A DNA stretch of 64,000 nt from Paenibacillus sp. FSL H8-0079 (lineage in GTDB: Bacteria > Bacillota > Bacilli > Paenibacillales > Paenibacillaceae), in NCBI RefSeq assembly GCF_037991315.1, contig NZ_CP150300.1:6200001-6264000 (forward strand), written 5' to 3'. Below, in pieces: positions 9,808 through 17,195 of the stretch. The number at the start of each line of letters is the position of its first letter. Position 1 is the first letter of the stretch. The position numbers and the translations under genes are program-made. The notes below the pieces were generated by a model that searched no databases, was not told where the DNA came from, and worked only from the letters and a program-made list of their open reading frames with translations.

Positions 9808-10000
9808 CGTGGTATCTCCTTAGTGCAGGATAGTTAATTTGAGAGTAAGTAACCAAAGTTTGGGTCATTCGAGGCATCAAACATGGTTTTTATCTGTACA
9901 CTATTATAACTCATCGGTGTGCCATAACGCTCTTCTGTTCTTCCTGTTCAGCGTATACGATGACGGAAAAAAGTCAATAAGTACGCATAGGAGGCGCCTC

Positions 10001-11362
10001 ATGGATATTCGTCGTAACCTGCCTTTGCTGATGACGATTTGTTTCCTTAGTCAGATGGGCGGATTCATGATCCTGCCCCTGTTTCCGTTGTTTATTGAAG
10101 AATTCGGCCTGTCCGGCTGGATGATGGGGGTTATTTTTGCACTCTTTTATGTAGGTAAAGTCCTTGGGGGCATTCCTGCAGCGGCAATTTATAAGAAACT
10201 AGGTGGTAAAAAGGCGCTCATCCTCATGCTGTTACTGCTCGCGGTCTGTATGGGTGGCTTCGCGCTGTCTTCTGCTGCCGTATTATTCGGTCTGCTCCGG
10301 TTGCTGCAAGGGCTCGCTTCCACCGGCCTTACCGTAGTCGTGCGTTCAATCATTGGGGATGGGGGCAGTGTAGACAACCGCGGCCTGTACAATGGTTATA
10401 TCAGCAGCAGTGAGGGTGGCGGCATGGTGCTCGGTCCGGTCATAAGTGGCTGGCTCGCATTGCATTGGCCACTGTCGGTGCCTTTTCTGCTCGTTACCGT
10501 ATGCTGTCTTATGGCCGTGGTTGCTGCGATGGGGATGAAGACGACGGCACAAGCTAGAGCTAATCTTAAATCCGGGGATACGTTAAGTGATCATCTATTA
10601 GAAGATCCTTCAGCTGTCGTTAAGCAAGTAACTCTTGATAGCTCAGGATACTCGGTGCTCCACACGGATGACACCCCTCCTTTACCTTCACCAACATCTG
10701 ATGCACTGCATACGCAAACTGCGGATACCTCCTTAACCTCCCAATCCAACCAAGCTCCCGAATCAACAATGTCTGGCCCAACTACAGGGCTTACCCGGCG
10801 GCAACAGCTTGTTGGCTACGGTACGGTACATTTTCTGGAGATGAGCGCCTACGCCGTATTTCTCACCTATTTTGCACTGTATGCAGCTCACATCATGCAC
10901 TGGGACCCGTTTGCCACCAGTCTCGCCTTCACCGTCTCCGGGATTTCTACGCTTGCCGCTGCTCCCTTTGTTGGTTATCTCTCTGATCGGCTGGGTGATC
11001 GTCTATTACTTTGCATGCTTGGCATGTTCCTGATTGGAATCGAAGTTGTTGTATTTCTAAGCACGTCCTCTCATCTATGGGTCTACGTTGGCATGCTGAT
11101 TGGCGGGGTTGGCGGTGCATGTTATATGGATTCGTTCTTTGCTCATATTGGTGATCACATCCCAGACGAGAGTCGAAGCTCTGTCATAGGCAAAATTGTC
11201 TCTGCGGCCGAGATCGGCTCCATCGTATCTCCACTGGTTGCAGCGCTACTTATGGAGGTTAGCTCGCTGTACTCCGTGTTTGTGTTCAATTTGGTGCTGA
11301 TTGCTGCTGCCATTGTAGTTCAGGCTGCGATGCGCAGTCGGTACAAGACAAAGCGGGTGTAA
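10001..11362 (+). CDS. MFS transporter with a long hydrophilic central loop
   Basis: The start at 10001 is chosen because AGGAGG sits at 9989-9994, six bases before it; an upstream in-frame extension lacks an RBS. 453 residues with about 12 membrane segments in two halves; loop 2-3 reads GGIPAAAIYKKLGGKK and the second half has GYLSDRLGDR, the MFS motif A. Between the halves (about residues 181-265) lies a Ser/Thr/Pro-rich, non-hydrophobic stretch of about 80 residues, longer than the usual central loop. It is probably a proton-driven drug or metabolite exporter; the substrate is unknown. It is divergent from the response regulator gene, sharing an upstream region of about 190 bp. Confidence 0.88.
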   Translation: MDIRRNLPLLMTICFLSQMGGFMILPLFPLFIEEFGLSGWMMGVIFALFYVGKVLGGIPAAAIYKKLGGKKALILMLLLLAVCMGGFALSSAAVLFGLLRLLQGLASTGLTVVVRSIIGDGGSVDNRGLYNGYISSSEGGGMVLGPVISGWLALHWPLSVPFLLVTVCCLMAVVAAMGMKTTAQARANLKSGDTLSDHLLEDPSAVVKQVTLDSSGYSVLHTDDTPPLPSPTSDALHTQTADTSLTSQSNQAPESTMSGPTTGLTRRQQLVGYGTVHFLEMSAYAVFLTYFALYAAHIMHWDPFATSLAFTVSGISTLAAAPFVGYLSDRLGDRLLLCMLGMFLIGIEVVVFLSTSSHLWVYVGMLIGGVGGACYMDSFFAHIGDHIPDESRSSVIGKIVSAAEIGSIVSPLVAALLMEVSSLYSVFVFNLVLIAAAIVVQAAMRSRYKTKRV

Positions 11363-11373
11363 CCGCAATAGGA

Positions 11374-11417
11374 GATGTCCCACAAGTCATGAATCGGAAT
11401 CGGAGGACATCCCTTTA
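11374..11417 (+). terminator. Possible terminator of the MFS gene
   Basis: GATGTCC (11374-11380) pairs with GGACATC (11405-11411), followed by CCTTTATT. The loop is long (24 nt) and the T-run is short, so this is a weak call. Confidence 0.4.
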
Positions 11418-11516
11418 TTGCATAATTATTTTCTAACGAACTGCACAAGTGTTATTCGCTTCAAGTTCCACTTCGTTAAATTACAATTCCACAATTAATC
11501 GGTGGCAACCTCTCAA

Positions 11517-11984
11517 TTATATTTTTCCCCACAATGTTGTTATATGCTCTGCATTTTCTTGGATTTTTCTTTTTAAGTAAGGGTCTGTCCTATCAGGTAG
11601 TTCTGTTGGTTTGTAAAACTTTGCTTCAAAAACTTCCACCCCATCTGGCTTCAATTCTCCCTCAAACTCCGTACAAATATATCCAATAACCACATTATAG
11701 TATTCATGCCCATTTCTTAATTTCGTATATAACTCTTTTCCTGAGAAGACGCCGTAAAGATGAAGTTTCTTGATCTCTATCCCAATCTCTTCTCTGACCT
11801 CTCGCATTGCAGACTCTTCCACCGATTCGCCGAGCTCCATGTTTCCACCCGGTACTCCCCACGTATCATCCAGATGTCGAACCAATAGAATCTCACCTGT
11901 CTTGTTCAAGATCAATATACTCGGTCTCACCAAAATAATAGGAGCATTGCCAACCATTCCTCGCAACGTTTCAATGTAACCCAT
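11517..11984 (-). CDS. Nudix hydrolase
   Basis: 155 residues. The Nudix box is complete: GGNMELGESVEESAMREV followed by REEIGIEI (consensus GX5EX7REUXEEXGU), which binds the divalent metal and cleaves nucleoside-diphosphate-linked substrates. The N-terminal strand PSILILNKTGEILLVRH precedes it as usual for the fold. The RBS GGGGAGG lies about 8 nt from the ATG. It is a single-gene unit between the MFS gene and nos; substrate is not predictable from the sequence. MutT/ADP-ribose-type hydrolases are the closest match. Confidence 0.9.
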   Translation of the reverse strand: MGYIETLRGMVGNAPIILVRPSILILNKTGEILLVRHLDDTWGVPGGNMELGESVEESAMREVREEIGIEIKKLHLYGVFSGKELYTKLRNGHEYYNVVIGYICTEFEGELKPDGVEVFEAKFYKPTELPDRTDPYLKRKIQENAEHITTLWGKI

Positions 11985-12114
11985 GGATTGTTCCCTCCCC
12001 TATGTGAAGTCAAAGTCATGGCTTCATTATAAAGTTGTTATATATTTCCATACAGAGAAAGAATCTTTTCATTTTTTTCCTATTTTAAAGCCCTTCTTTT
12101 GGATAAAAATAATC

Positions 12115-12155
12115 ACAAAAAATAACCCGTCTGCACAATTTAATGTGCAAACGGG
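12115..12155 (-). terminator. Terminator overlapping the 3' end of nos
   Basis: CCCGT-CTGCAC (12126-12136) pairs with GTGCAA-ACGGG (12145-12155) and is followed on the minus strand by TTATTTTTTG. The upstream arm of the RNA stem is made of the final nos codons, and the stop codon (12140-12142) lies in the loop. Confidence 0.85.
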
Positions 12156-13351
12156 CATTTCATTGGTGTATCTCCGGCCTGTGGCTGGGAATTCTCTACC
12201 TGTGCATTCTGCTGCTCACTGCTTCGCAGTTCTGCGGCAGATGCCACGCCATCTTTCAGGGTATACGCCTGATCTTGACGGAAAAAGTTCGGCTTCACGA
12301 TCTCATTACGATAGGAGCTGTGGAAAATATGTGTCGTCGCCGGGGACACTGGCGGAATCAGCCACACCCAATCTCCGGTCAGTTCTCGCCCAGCCTTCTC
12401 TTCCCGCTGTTCAAACATAGCAAATTGCGCTGCTGCCGTGTGGTGATCCACAATGCTCACACCTGCTTTTTTGAACGAATGCAGCACAGCCACATTCAGC
12501 TCAACTAACGCACGATCCTTCCACAGCGTCGTTTCACTCGACGTATTCAATCCAAACGCTTCCGCCACCGCAGGCAGCTTGTTATACCGGAACGTATCCG
12601 CCAGATTACGGGCGCCGATCTCGGTACCCATATACCAACCATTGAATGGTGCTGCTGGATAAGATATACCGCCAATCTCCAGTCGCATATCAGCAATCAT
12701 CGGCACACCGTACCAGCGCATGCCCAGCTCGGCCATTTCCGCTTGCTCCGGATGTTCAATAAGAACTTCCACAATCTCTTCTTCTGGCACAACATACCAC
12801 TCTGGGGCTTGTCCTTGTGCCTGAATAATGAGCGGTAACACATCATAGGGGCTACCTGCCCCTTGCCAGCCAAGTGACATCGCCGCCTTGGTCAGCTCCA
12901 CCGAAGCAGGATCTCCGATAATACCTTGCTCTGTCTCATATCCCGCATAACGAATGAGCTGATGATTCCAGAGTCGTACCGGAGTTCCATTCGGCCCATC
13001 CGGTGGAAGGATGGTAATCATCGGGATTACTTTGCCACCGTTGGATGCCATATGAATATGATTCAGCACAGCTTCCGCTGCCGTTCCTGCCGTATCGGCG
13101 TGACGGGCATCCACGATCCGCAATTTATCCCAGAACAGCCGCCCGATGCAGCGGTTGCTGTTCCGCCATGCCATTTTACAACCCTGCTCCAATTCCTCAG
13201 TGGTATGCACATAAGTACCGGTTACTTCGATCTCTCCCATAACGGCAACAAGCCGGGCCTCTGCGTCTTCACGCGAATGGCCCAGCTCTTCATAACAAGT
13301 ATATATAAACCGTTCAGCTTCTTCCTGCAATTGTTCCAGGTCTGACCGCAT
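12140..13351 (-). CDS. nos: Bacterial nitric oxide synthase oxygenase
   Basis: 403 residues. The haem thiolate is C68 in AWRNSNRCIGR; the arginine-binding glutamate is in FNGWYMGTEIGARNL (E244), and the pterin-side region is present (WVWLIPPVSPATTHIFH). Like other Gram-positive NOS proteins it has no reductase domain and must borrow flavodoxin-type reductases to turn L-arginine into NO and citrulline. The family is usually about 360 residues; here a polar tail of about 30 residues ends in MKCPFAH, whose KCPF resembles a haem-regulatory CP motif. The start follows the conserved N-terminal helix; no strong RBS was seen. NO produced this way protects bacilli against peroxide and antibiotics, which fits the dps gene upstream. 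Confidence 0.96.
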   Translation of the reverse strand: MRSDLEQLQEEAERFIYTCYEELGHSREDAEARLVAVMGEIEVTGTYVHTTEELEQGCKMAWRNSNRCIGRLFWDKLRIVDARHADTAGTAAEAVLNHIHMASNGGKVIPMITILPPDGPNGTPVRLWNHQLIRYAGYETEQGIIGDPASVELTKAAMSLGWQGAGSPYDVLPLIIQAQGQAPEWYVVPEEEIVEVLIEHPEQAEMAELGMRWYGVPMIADMRLEIGGISYPAAPFNGWYMGTEIGARNLADTFRYNKLPAVAEAFGLNTSSETTLWKDRALVELNVAVLHSFKKAGVSIVDHHTAAAQFAMFEQREEKAGRELTGDWVWLIPPVSPATTHIFHSSYRNEIVKPNFFRQDQAYTLKDGVASAAELRSSEQQNAQVENSQPQAGDTPMKCPFAH

Positions 13352-13478
13352 CGTTCATTCCACCATTCTGTACATCTTGAATGCCATCATTATACGGCAA
13401 GCGCACCGGATTTGTAAGCGAACGGACACTTTGTTCACGGACTCTACATATCGTTGTCAGGATGTAGGGTGACTTTGC

Positions 13479-13958
13479 TTATTTGCCCAGAAATGCGGTT
13501 AACATCCAGACCTCTTTATCCAGGGCAGCGGTGAATCCAATCAGCATATCTTCCGTTGCGTTATCTTCCGCATCTCCTGCTTCGTGAATGCCTTGACGAA
13601 TCACTTCCACCATTGTGCGCAGATCAGCAACTACCGATTCTACCATACGCTCAGCAGACAACTGTCCTTGTGCCTCTTCAATTGGAGACAGACGCAGCTG
13701 TTCAGCCATCGTAGCCACTGGACGTCCACCAATAGCCAGCAAACGTTCTGCAACTTCGTCCATATTTGCCGTAGCCAAGTTGTACAGTTCTTCGAATTTG
13801 GCATGCAATGTGAAGAAATGAGGTCCTTGGACATACCAGTGGAAGTTATGCAGTTTCGTGTACAGTACGGACCAGCCTGCGATCTGACGGTTCAGAACTT
13901 CTTGAAGTGCTGTGGCGTTGTTAGCAAAAGTGTTGTTTCTAGTTTGGATTGTGCTCAT
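13479..13958 (-). CDS. dps: Dps-family ferritin-like DNA-protection protein
   Basis: 159 residues, normal length. The ferroxidase residues are in the typical segment TKLHNFHWYVQGPHFFTLH followed by FEELYNLATANMDEVAERL. The N-terminus is short and polar. The protein should form a 12-mer that oxidises Fe(II) with H2O2 and stores it, shielding DNA. The RBS GAGAGGGGA precedes the ATG at 13958. A PerR-like dyad lies at 14034-14048, about 75 bp upstream, matching the PerR control known for B. subtilis mrgA. Confidence 0.95.
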   Translation of the reverse strand: MSTIQTRNNTFANNATALQEVLNRQIAGWSVLYTKLHNFHWYVQGPHFFTLHAKFEELYNLATANMDEVAERLLAIGGRPVATMAEQLRLSPIEEAQGQLSAERMVESVVADLRTMVEVIRQGIHEAGDAEDNATEDMLIGFTAALDKEVWMLTAFLGK

Positions 13959-14033
13959 GGAATTTATCCCCTCTCGAATATAAAAATAGAATTTGAATTT
14001 TATAATGGATTGCTTTGATTCGCTTATTTTAAT

Positions 14034-14048
14034 TTAGACTTAATCTAA
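14034..14048 (-). promoter_or_regulatory. PerR/Fur-like operator upstream of dps
   Basis: TTAGACT-T-AATCTAA is a 7-1-7 inverted repeat (6 of 7 pairs) and matches 10 of 14 informative positions of the PerR box TTATAAT-n-ATTATAA. Its place upstream of dps supports peroxide-responsive repression. Confidence 0.6.
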
Positions 14049-14150
14049 ATCTTGTTTTAATTATAACACCGCATATCCTGTTTGGGAAGGATTTTGCCCT
14101 GTCTTGTACATGAAGATTCCATGAAGCTGAGCTTCATCCTATATCATTAC

Positions 14151-14226
14151 AAAAAGTGGAGTTACACTGTCCACACGGCTGATTAATGAGGGTGTGTAGT
14201 ACTTCCTGCACCAGATCCCACTTTTT
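14151..14226. terminator. Long hairpin between dps promoter and HAD gene, possible terminator
   Basis: AAAAAGTGG (14151-14159) pairs perfectly with CCACTTTTT (14218-14226), with weaker internal pairing (ACACTG/GTGTGT). It lies about 115 bp past the stop of the minus-strand HAD gene. A second short palindrome, ATGAAGC-TGA-GCTTCAT, is at 14121-14137. Nothing else was recognised in 14062-14341. Confidence 0.4.
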
Positions 14227-14341
14227 ATTTATACCTTTAATTACGCTCACATACTGCGAATATTCTCACAGTGCACATAACGCAAAAACAGCCCTTCATC
14301 TCCGCGAGATGATCGGACTGCATGAACCCACCTGTACAATT

Positions 14342-15079
14342 TTATTGCTTAACAAACTCAAAAGTCAGGATACGACTGATCTCTTCATAGCTCCGTGCTA
14401 CAAAATGAGGTTGATGATCGGACTCAGGCAGCGCCTCCCGATGGTTAAACCAGATGACTGTCCAACCTGCATCCACTGCACCTACCACATCATTACGCCA
14501 CGAGTCGCCGATGTAATAGCTGGAACGGGCATCTGTCCCGGACTGTTTACTCACATATTCGAACAACCTGCGATCCGGCTTCGCATAACCAGTCGTTCCG
14601 GAGATGAAAATCAGATGCTCGTCCACGAGACTGAGCACATCCAGTGCTTCAAGCTTACGCCGCTGATGCTCTCGTTCTCCATTGGTGATTAGACCAACGG
14701 TATGTCCCTCTGCCTGAAGTCTTCTGATCAGCTCATATGCTCCTTCAAAAGGTACAATCTCGAACTGTCTGCTCAAATACTGTGCTTGCAGTTCTTCAGT
14801 CTGTCCCGATTGTAGGGGGAGTCCGAACTCTTCCATCGTCAACTCAAACCTCCGACGGCGCATTCGCTCCACTGCATCCGGCTCTGGTACAGCGGACAAA
14901 TCTTCTTGTGCAGACAGCCAGTCACTATAATAACGAAAACGATGATAGGCCTCAGCATAAGGGAAATCATCCGGCAGGCCGAGAACGTCCTGCAACGCGC
15001 CACGAAGCGGCTGCAAGTGATCATATAACGTATCATCCACATCGAAAAATATCGTTTTAGCTTCATTTTTTATATTCAT
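14342..15079 (-). CDS. HAD superfamily hydrolase (subfamily IA, YjjG/YfnB-like)
   Basis: The start at 15079 (MNIKNEAK) follows AGGAGG, 13 nt away; a 12-codon upstream extension to 15115 is open but has no RBS. 245 residues. HAD motif I is FFDVDDTLYD, motif II LITNG, motif III the lysine in GYAKPD and motif IV YYIGDSWRNDVVGA. These are the nucleophile Asp, the phosphate-binding Thr/Ser and Lys, and the metal-binding acids of phosphatases. The overall pattern resembles pyrimidine 5'-nucleotidases of the YjjG type, but substrate is inference. It is monocistronic and divergent from the zinc-ribbon gene. Confidence 0.88.
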   Translation of the reverse strand: MNIKNEAKTIFFDVDDTLYDHLQPLRGALQDVLGLPDDFPYAEAYHRFRYYSDWLSAQEDLSAVPEPDAVERMRRRRFELTMEEFGLPLQSGQTEELQAQYLSRQFEIVPFEGAYELIRRLQAEGHTVGLITNGEREHQRRKLEALDVLSLVDEHLIFISGTTGYAKPDRRLFEYVSKQSGTDARSSYYIGDSWRNDVVGAVDAGWTVIWFNHREALPESDHQPHFVARSYEEISRILTFEFVKQ

Positions 15080-15362
15080 AATTGTTACTGATCCTCCTGC
15101 TCCTGTCTCAAGCATTCTCTTCTTATTACTATATATGTAATCCTATGCCTCGTCCAAAAGGGATTTGTTGCATGATCACTTCTACTCCAGAACAGTGCCC
15201 ATAATAAAGCTTAGACCAGCATTGATCGGACGGCTTTATATGTTAAAATAAGGATGATTAAATCTGAGTAGCCTTGGACAATCAGTGATTGCCTCATCCC
15301 AGTTACTGGAATATAATTTATTAAAGAACACATCCAAAATGATAAAAAGGTGGAATGAACAT

Positions 15363-15548
15363 ATGAGTACTTCTGTAAAGAAATGCACCGATTGTGGAAG
15401 CACGTCTTTCGTACAGGCATCCGACTTCATCAATCTTCGTCCATTGGATAAGAAATTGTCAATTGGTTCGGAAAGAGTATATACCGTTTGTTTGGATTGC
15501 GGGGAAGTGGTCTCCATTAAGGTGAAAAATCCAGAGAAATTAAAATAA
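15363..15548 (+). CDS. Small zinc-ribbon protein
   Basis: 61 residues, start at 15363 chosen from AAGGTGG nine bases upstream. Two CxxC pairs, KKCTDCGS and TVCLDCGEV, frame a short beta hairpin with YTVCLDCG, the classic zinc ribbon. Similar short proteins are sometimes labelled TFIIB/TFIIIB-like, but no other domain is present and function is unknown. The gene is convergent with the adenine deaminase gene; the terminator that should end both is now split by an IS. Confidence 0.75.
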   Translation: MSTSVKKCTDCGSTSFVQASDFINLRPLDKKLSIGSERVYTVCLDCGEVVSIKVKNPEKLK

Positions 15549-15601
15549 GCGGGTTTCGGATTATATAATTACACGAACATGATAATACGAATATGAATCC
15601 G

Positions 15602-15623
15602 TGAAAAAGAAGCCCCGGCTCAC
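15602..15623. terminator. Left arm of an IS-interrupted bidirectional terminator
   Basis: AAGAAGCCCCGGCTCAC (15607-15623) is the reverse complement, with one wobble and one mismatch, of GTGAACTGGGGCTTCTT at 17096-17112. An A-run precedes it, so on the minus strand a T-run would follow. The location just past the stop of the zinc-ribbon gene fits a terminator arm. Confidence 0.6.
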
Positions 15624-15630
15624 CTAAAAT

Positions 15631-15678
15631 GTACCCTATAAGATGGACACTTTGAAAAAAGCCCATCTTATAGGGTAC
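15631..15678 (+). promoter_or_regulatory. Perfect 16-bp hairpin at the IS left end
   Basis: Bases 15631-15646 are the exact reverse complement of 15663-15678, with a 16-nt loop. It begins one base inside the IS terminus and lies upstream of orfA. In transcripts entering from outside it could hide orfA translation signals or act as an insulator; this role is inferred. Confidence 0.7.
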
Positions 15679-15720
15679 TTTGTTTATAATGAAAAAAAAC
15701 GATGTTGGAGCGGAAATGTT

Positions 15721-16140
15721 ATGACGAAAAGATTACTGACGAAGAAAGAACAAGAACAACTAAAACGGAATCCAAATGTGATCGCTGTTAGTGAAAAGGC
15801 GATTACGTATACCGATGAATTTAAGCGCCATTTCATTGCACAAAATGAACAGGGTAAACTGCCACGAGACATTTTTGAAGAAGCGGGCTTAGATGTTGAA
15901 TGTATTGGTTTAGAGCGTGTCCGTTCTTCTGGAAAACGTTGGCGTGCTTCGTATCGTGAAGCGGGTGTAGAAGGCTTACAGGATACACGTAAAACGAATT
16001 CAGGTCGCCCTTCGGAACGTGAATTAACATTAGAACAAAAGATTGAACGATTAGAAGCAAAAAATCAATTGTTACGAGCGGAAAATGAACTGCTAAAAAA
16101 GCTCGATCTACTCGAAAGGCAGATGTTGAAAAAGAAATAA
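15721..16140 (+). CDS. IS3-family transposase OrfA
   Basis: 139 residues from the ATG at 15721, which has GGAG about 10 nt upstream; a longer frame from 15643 would start inside the left-end hairpin. The N-terminal part contains a helix-turn-helix (DEFKRHFIAQNEQGKLPRD onward) that binds the IS ends. The C-terminus is a leucine-zipper-like coiled coil (EQKIERLEAKNQLLRAENEL) typical of IS3 OrfA. A slippery heptamer A-AAA-AAG at 16095-16101 near its end permits -1 shifting into orfB. Confidence 0.88.
   Translation: MTKRLLTKKEQEQLKRNPNVIAVSEKAITYTDEFKRHFIAQNEQGKLPRDIFEEAGLDVECIGLERVRSSGKRWRASYREAGVEGLQDTRKTNSGRPSERELTLEQKIERLEAKNQLLRAENELLKKLDLLERQMLKKK
16095..16101 (+). promoter_or_regulatory. 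Programmed -1 frameshift site
   Basis: In the orfA frame the codons are CTA AAA AAG, giving the canonical A-AAA-AAG heptamer. The -1 frame is open from 16089 through orfB, so slippage would make an OrfAB fusion transposase, as known for IS150 and IS911. Confidence 0.75.
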
Positions 16141-16142
16141 AA

Positions 16143-17051
16143 GTGGCTGTAGAGCTGAAGTTTGAACTCATTTATCGGACGATCAGAACGTATAAATTGA
16201 AGCGGTTGGTCAGCTATCTATGCGATATTATGGAAGTATCACGTTCGGGTTATTACAATTACTTCACTGAAAAATCAGCGCAAAAGCGTATAGCTGAAGC
16301 CGAAGCAGATGAGATGGTAAAGGAAATGATTTTAAAGGCCTATCGATTCCGTGGACGTAAAAAAGGAGCACGCCAAATTAAAATGACATTAGAAAATCAG
16401 TACAAGATGACGTACAACTTGAAGCGGATTCGTCGGATCATGAAGAAATTTGAAATCATCTGTCCCATTCGAAAGGCTAATCCAGCCCGTAGAATGGCAA
16501 AAGCAACGAAAGAACATCGCACATGTCCAAACGAATTACAGCGCAATTTTAAGCCAGGCGAGGCGGGAAAGGTGTTATTAACCGACATCACCTATTTAAC
16601 GTACAAAGGCAACCAGCGAGCTTATTTATCAACCATGAAAGACGCACAGACGAATGAGATTTTAGCGTATGAAGTGTCTTCTTCGTTACGCATAGACATT
16701 GCGCTGAACACGCTTCATCAATTGAAGAAACACCGACATATCACAAAAGATGCGTTAATCCATTCCGATCAAGGCTTTCATTATACGAACCCACAATTCC
16801 AATCCGTAGTGAAAAAAATGGGGTTAACTCAATCCATGTCACGACGAGGAAACTGTTGGGATAACGCTCCCCAAGAATCATTCTTTGGGCATTTTAAGGA
16901 TGAAACGAATATCAAAGAATGCGAAACATTAGAAGAAGTAAAACGAGAAATTAAGAGTTATATGACGTACTATAATCATTATCGAGGGCAATGGAATTTG
17001 AAAAAGCTGCCGCCTGTAAAATACAGACAGCAGCTTCAACAAGTTGCCTAG
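16143..17051 (+). CDS. IS3-family transposase OrfB (DDE integrase core)
   Basis: 302 residues from a GTG at 16143, though its main product is probably the OrfAB fusion made by -1 frameshift. The HTH_21-like N-terminal region (SRSGYYNYFT) is followed by the rve integrase core. The DDE residues are D in LLTDITYLTY, D in IHSDQGFHYTN and E in NAPQESFFGHFKDE, the last 35 residues after the second Asp. No stop or frameshift breaks the core, so the enzyme looks functional. Confidence 0.92.
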   Translation: MAVELKFELIYRTIRTYKLKRLVSYLCDIMEVSRSGYYNYFTEKSAQKRIAEAEADEMVKEMILKAYRFRGRKKGARQIKMTLENQYKMTYNLKRIRRIMKKFEIICPIRKANPARRMAKATKEHRTCPNELQRNFKPGEAGKVLLTDITYLTYKGNQRAYLSTMKDAQTNEILAYEVSSSLRIDIALNTLHQLKKHRHITKDALIHSDQGFHYTNPQFQSVVKKMGLTQSMSRRGNCWDNAPQESFFGHFKDETNIKECETLEEVKREIKSYMTYYNHYRGQWNLKKLPPVKYRQQLQQVA

Positions 17052-17095
17052 TTTTTTTTCAAAATGTCCTTTACAAAGGGTACACTTTAACCTGA

Positions 17096-17118
17096 GTGAA
17101 CTGGGGCTTCTTTTTTTT
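17096..17118. terminator. Right arm and T-run of the IS-interrupted terminator
   Basis: GTGAACTGGGGCTTCTT (17096-17112) continues into T-run 17111-17118. With 15607-15623 it could form a 17-bp stem lying exactly between the convergent zinc-ribbon and adenine deaminase genes. Confidence 0.6.
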
Positions 17119-17195
17119 ATAAAACACACAAGCGATATAACAACGAATAATCTAATGGATCATCGCAAGCAGACCGCCAGAGATGTCTATCCCAC

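Larger units (their letters stand above)
15630..17084 (+). mobile_element. IS3-family insertion sequence, intact
   Basis: About 1455 bp bounded by TGTACCC and its complement GGGTACA. The terminal inverted repeats extend about 31 bp with roughly 25 matches. It encodes orfA and orfB with a -1 frameshift signal, and OrfB has a full DDE triad, so it may be active. No target duplication was recognised at these ends. The flanks are themselves complementary (15607-15623 and 17096-17112), either an interrupted terminator or an outward extension of the element. The composition is visibly more AT-rich than neighbouring genes. Confidence 0.88.

Noticed and set aside
14186..14692. 168-codon plus-strand frame over the HAD gene 3' end
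   Set aside because: It is antisense to HAD motifs III and IV and shows no domain.
15643..15720. Longer start for transposase OrfA
   Set aside because: The ATG at 15643 lies in the stem of the left-end hairpin and lacks an RBS; 15721 has one.
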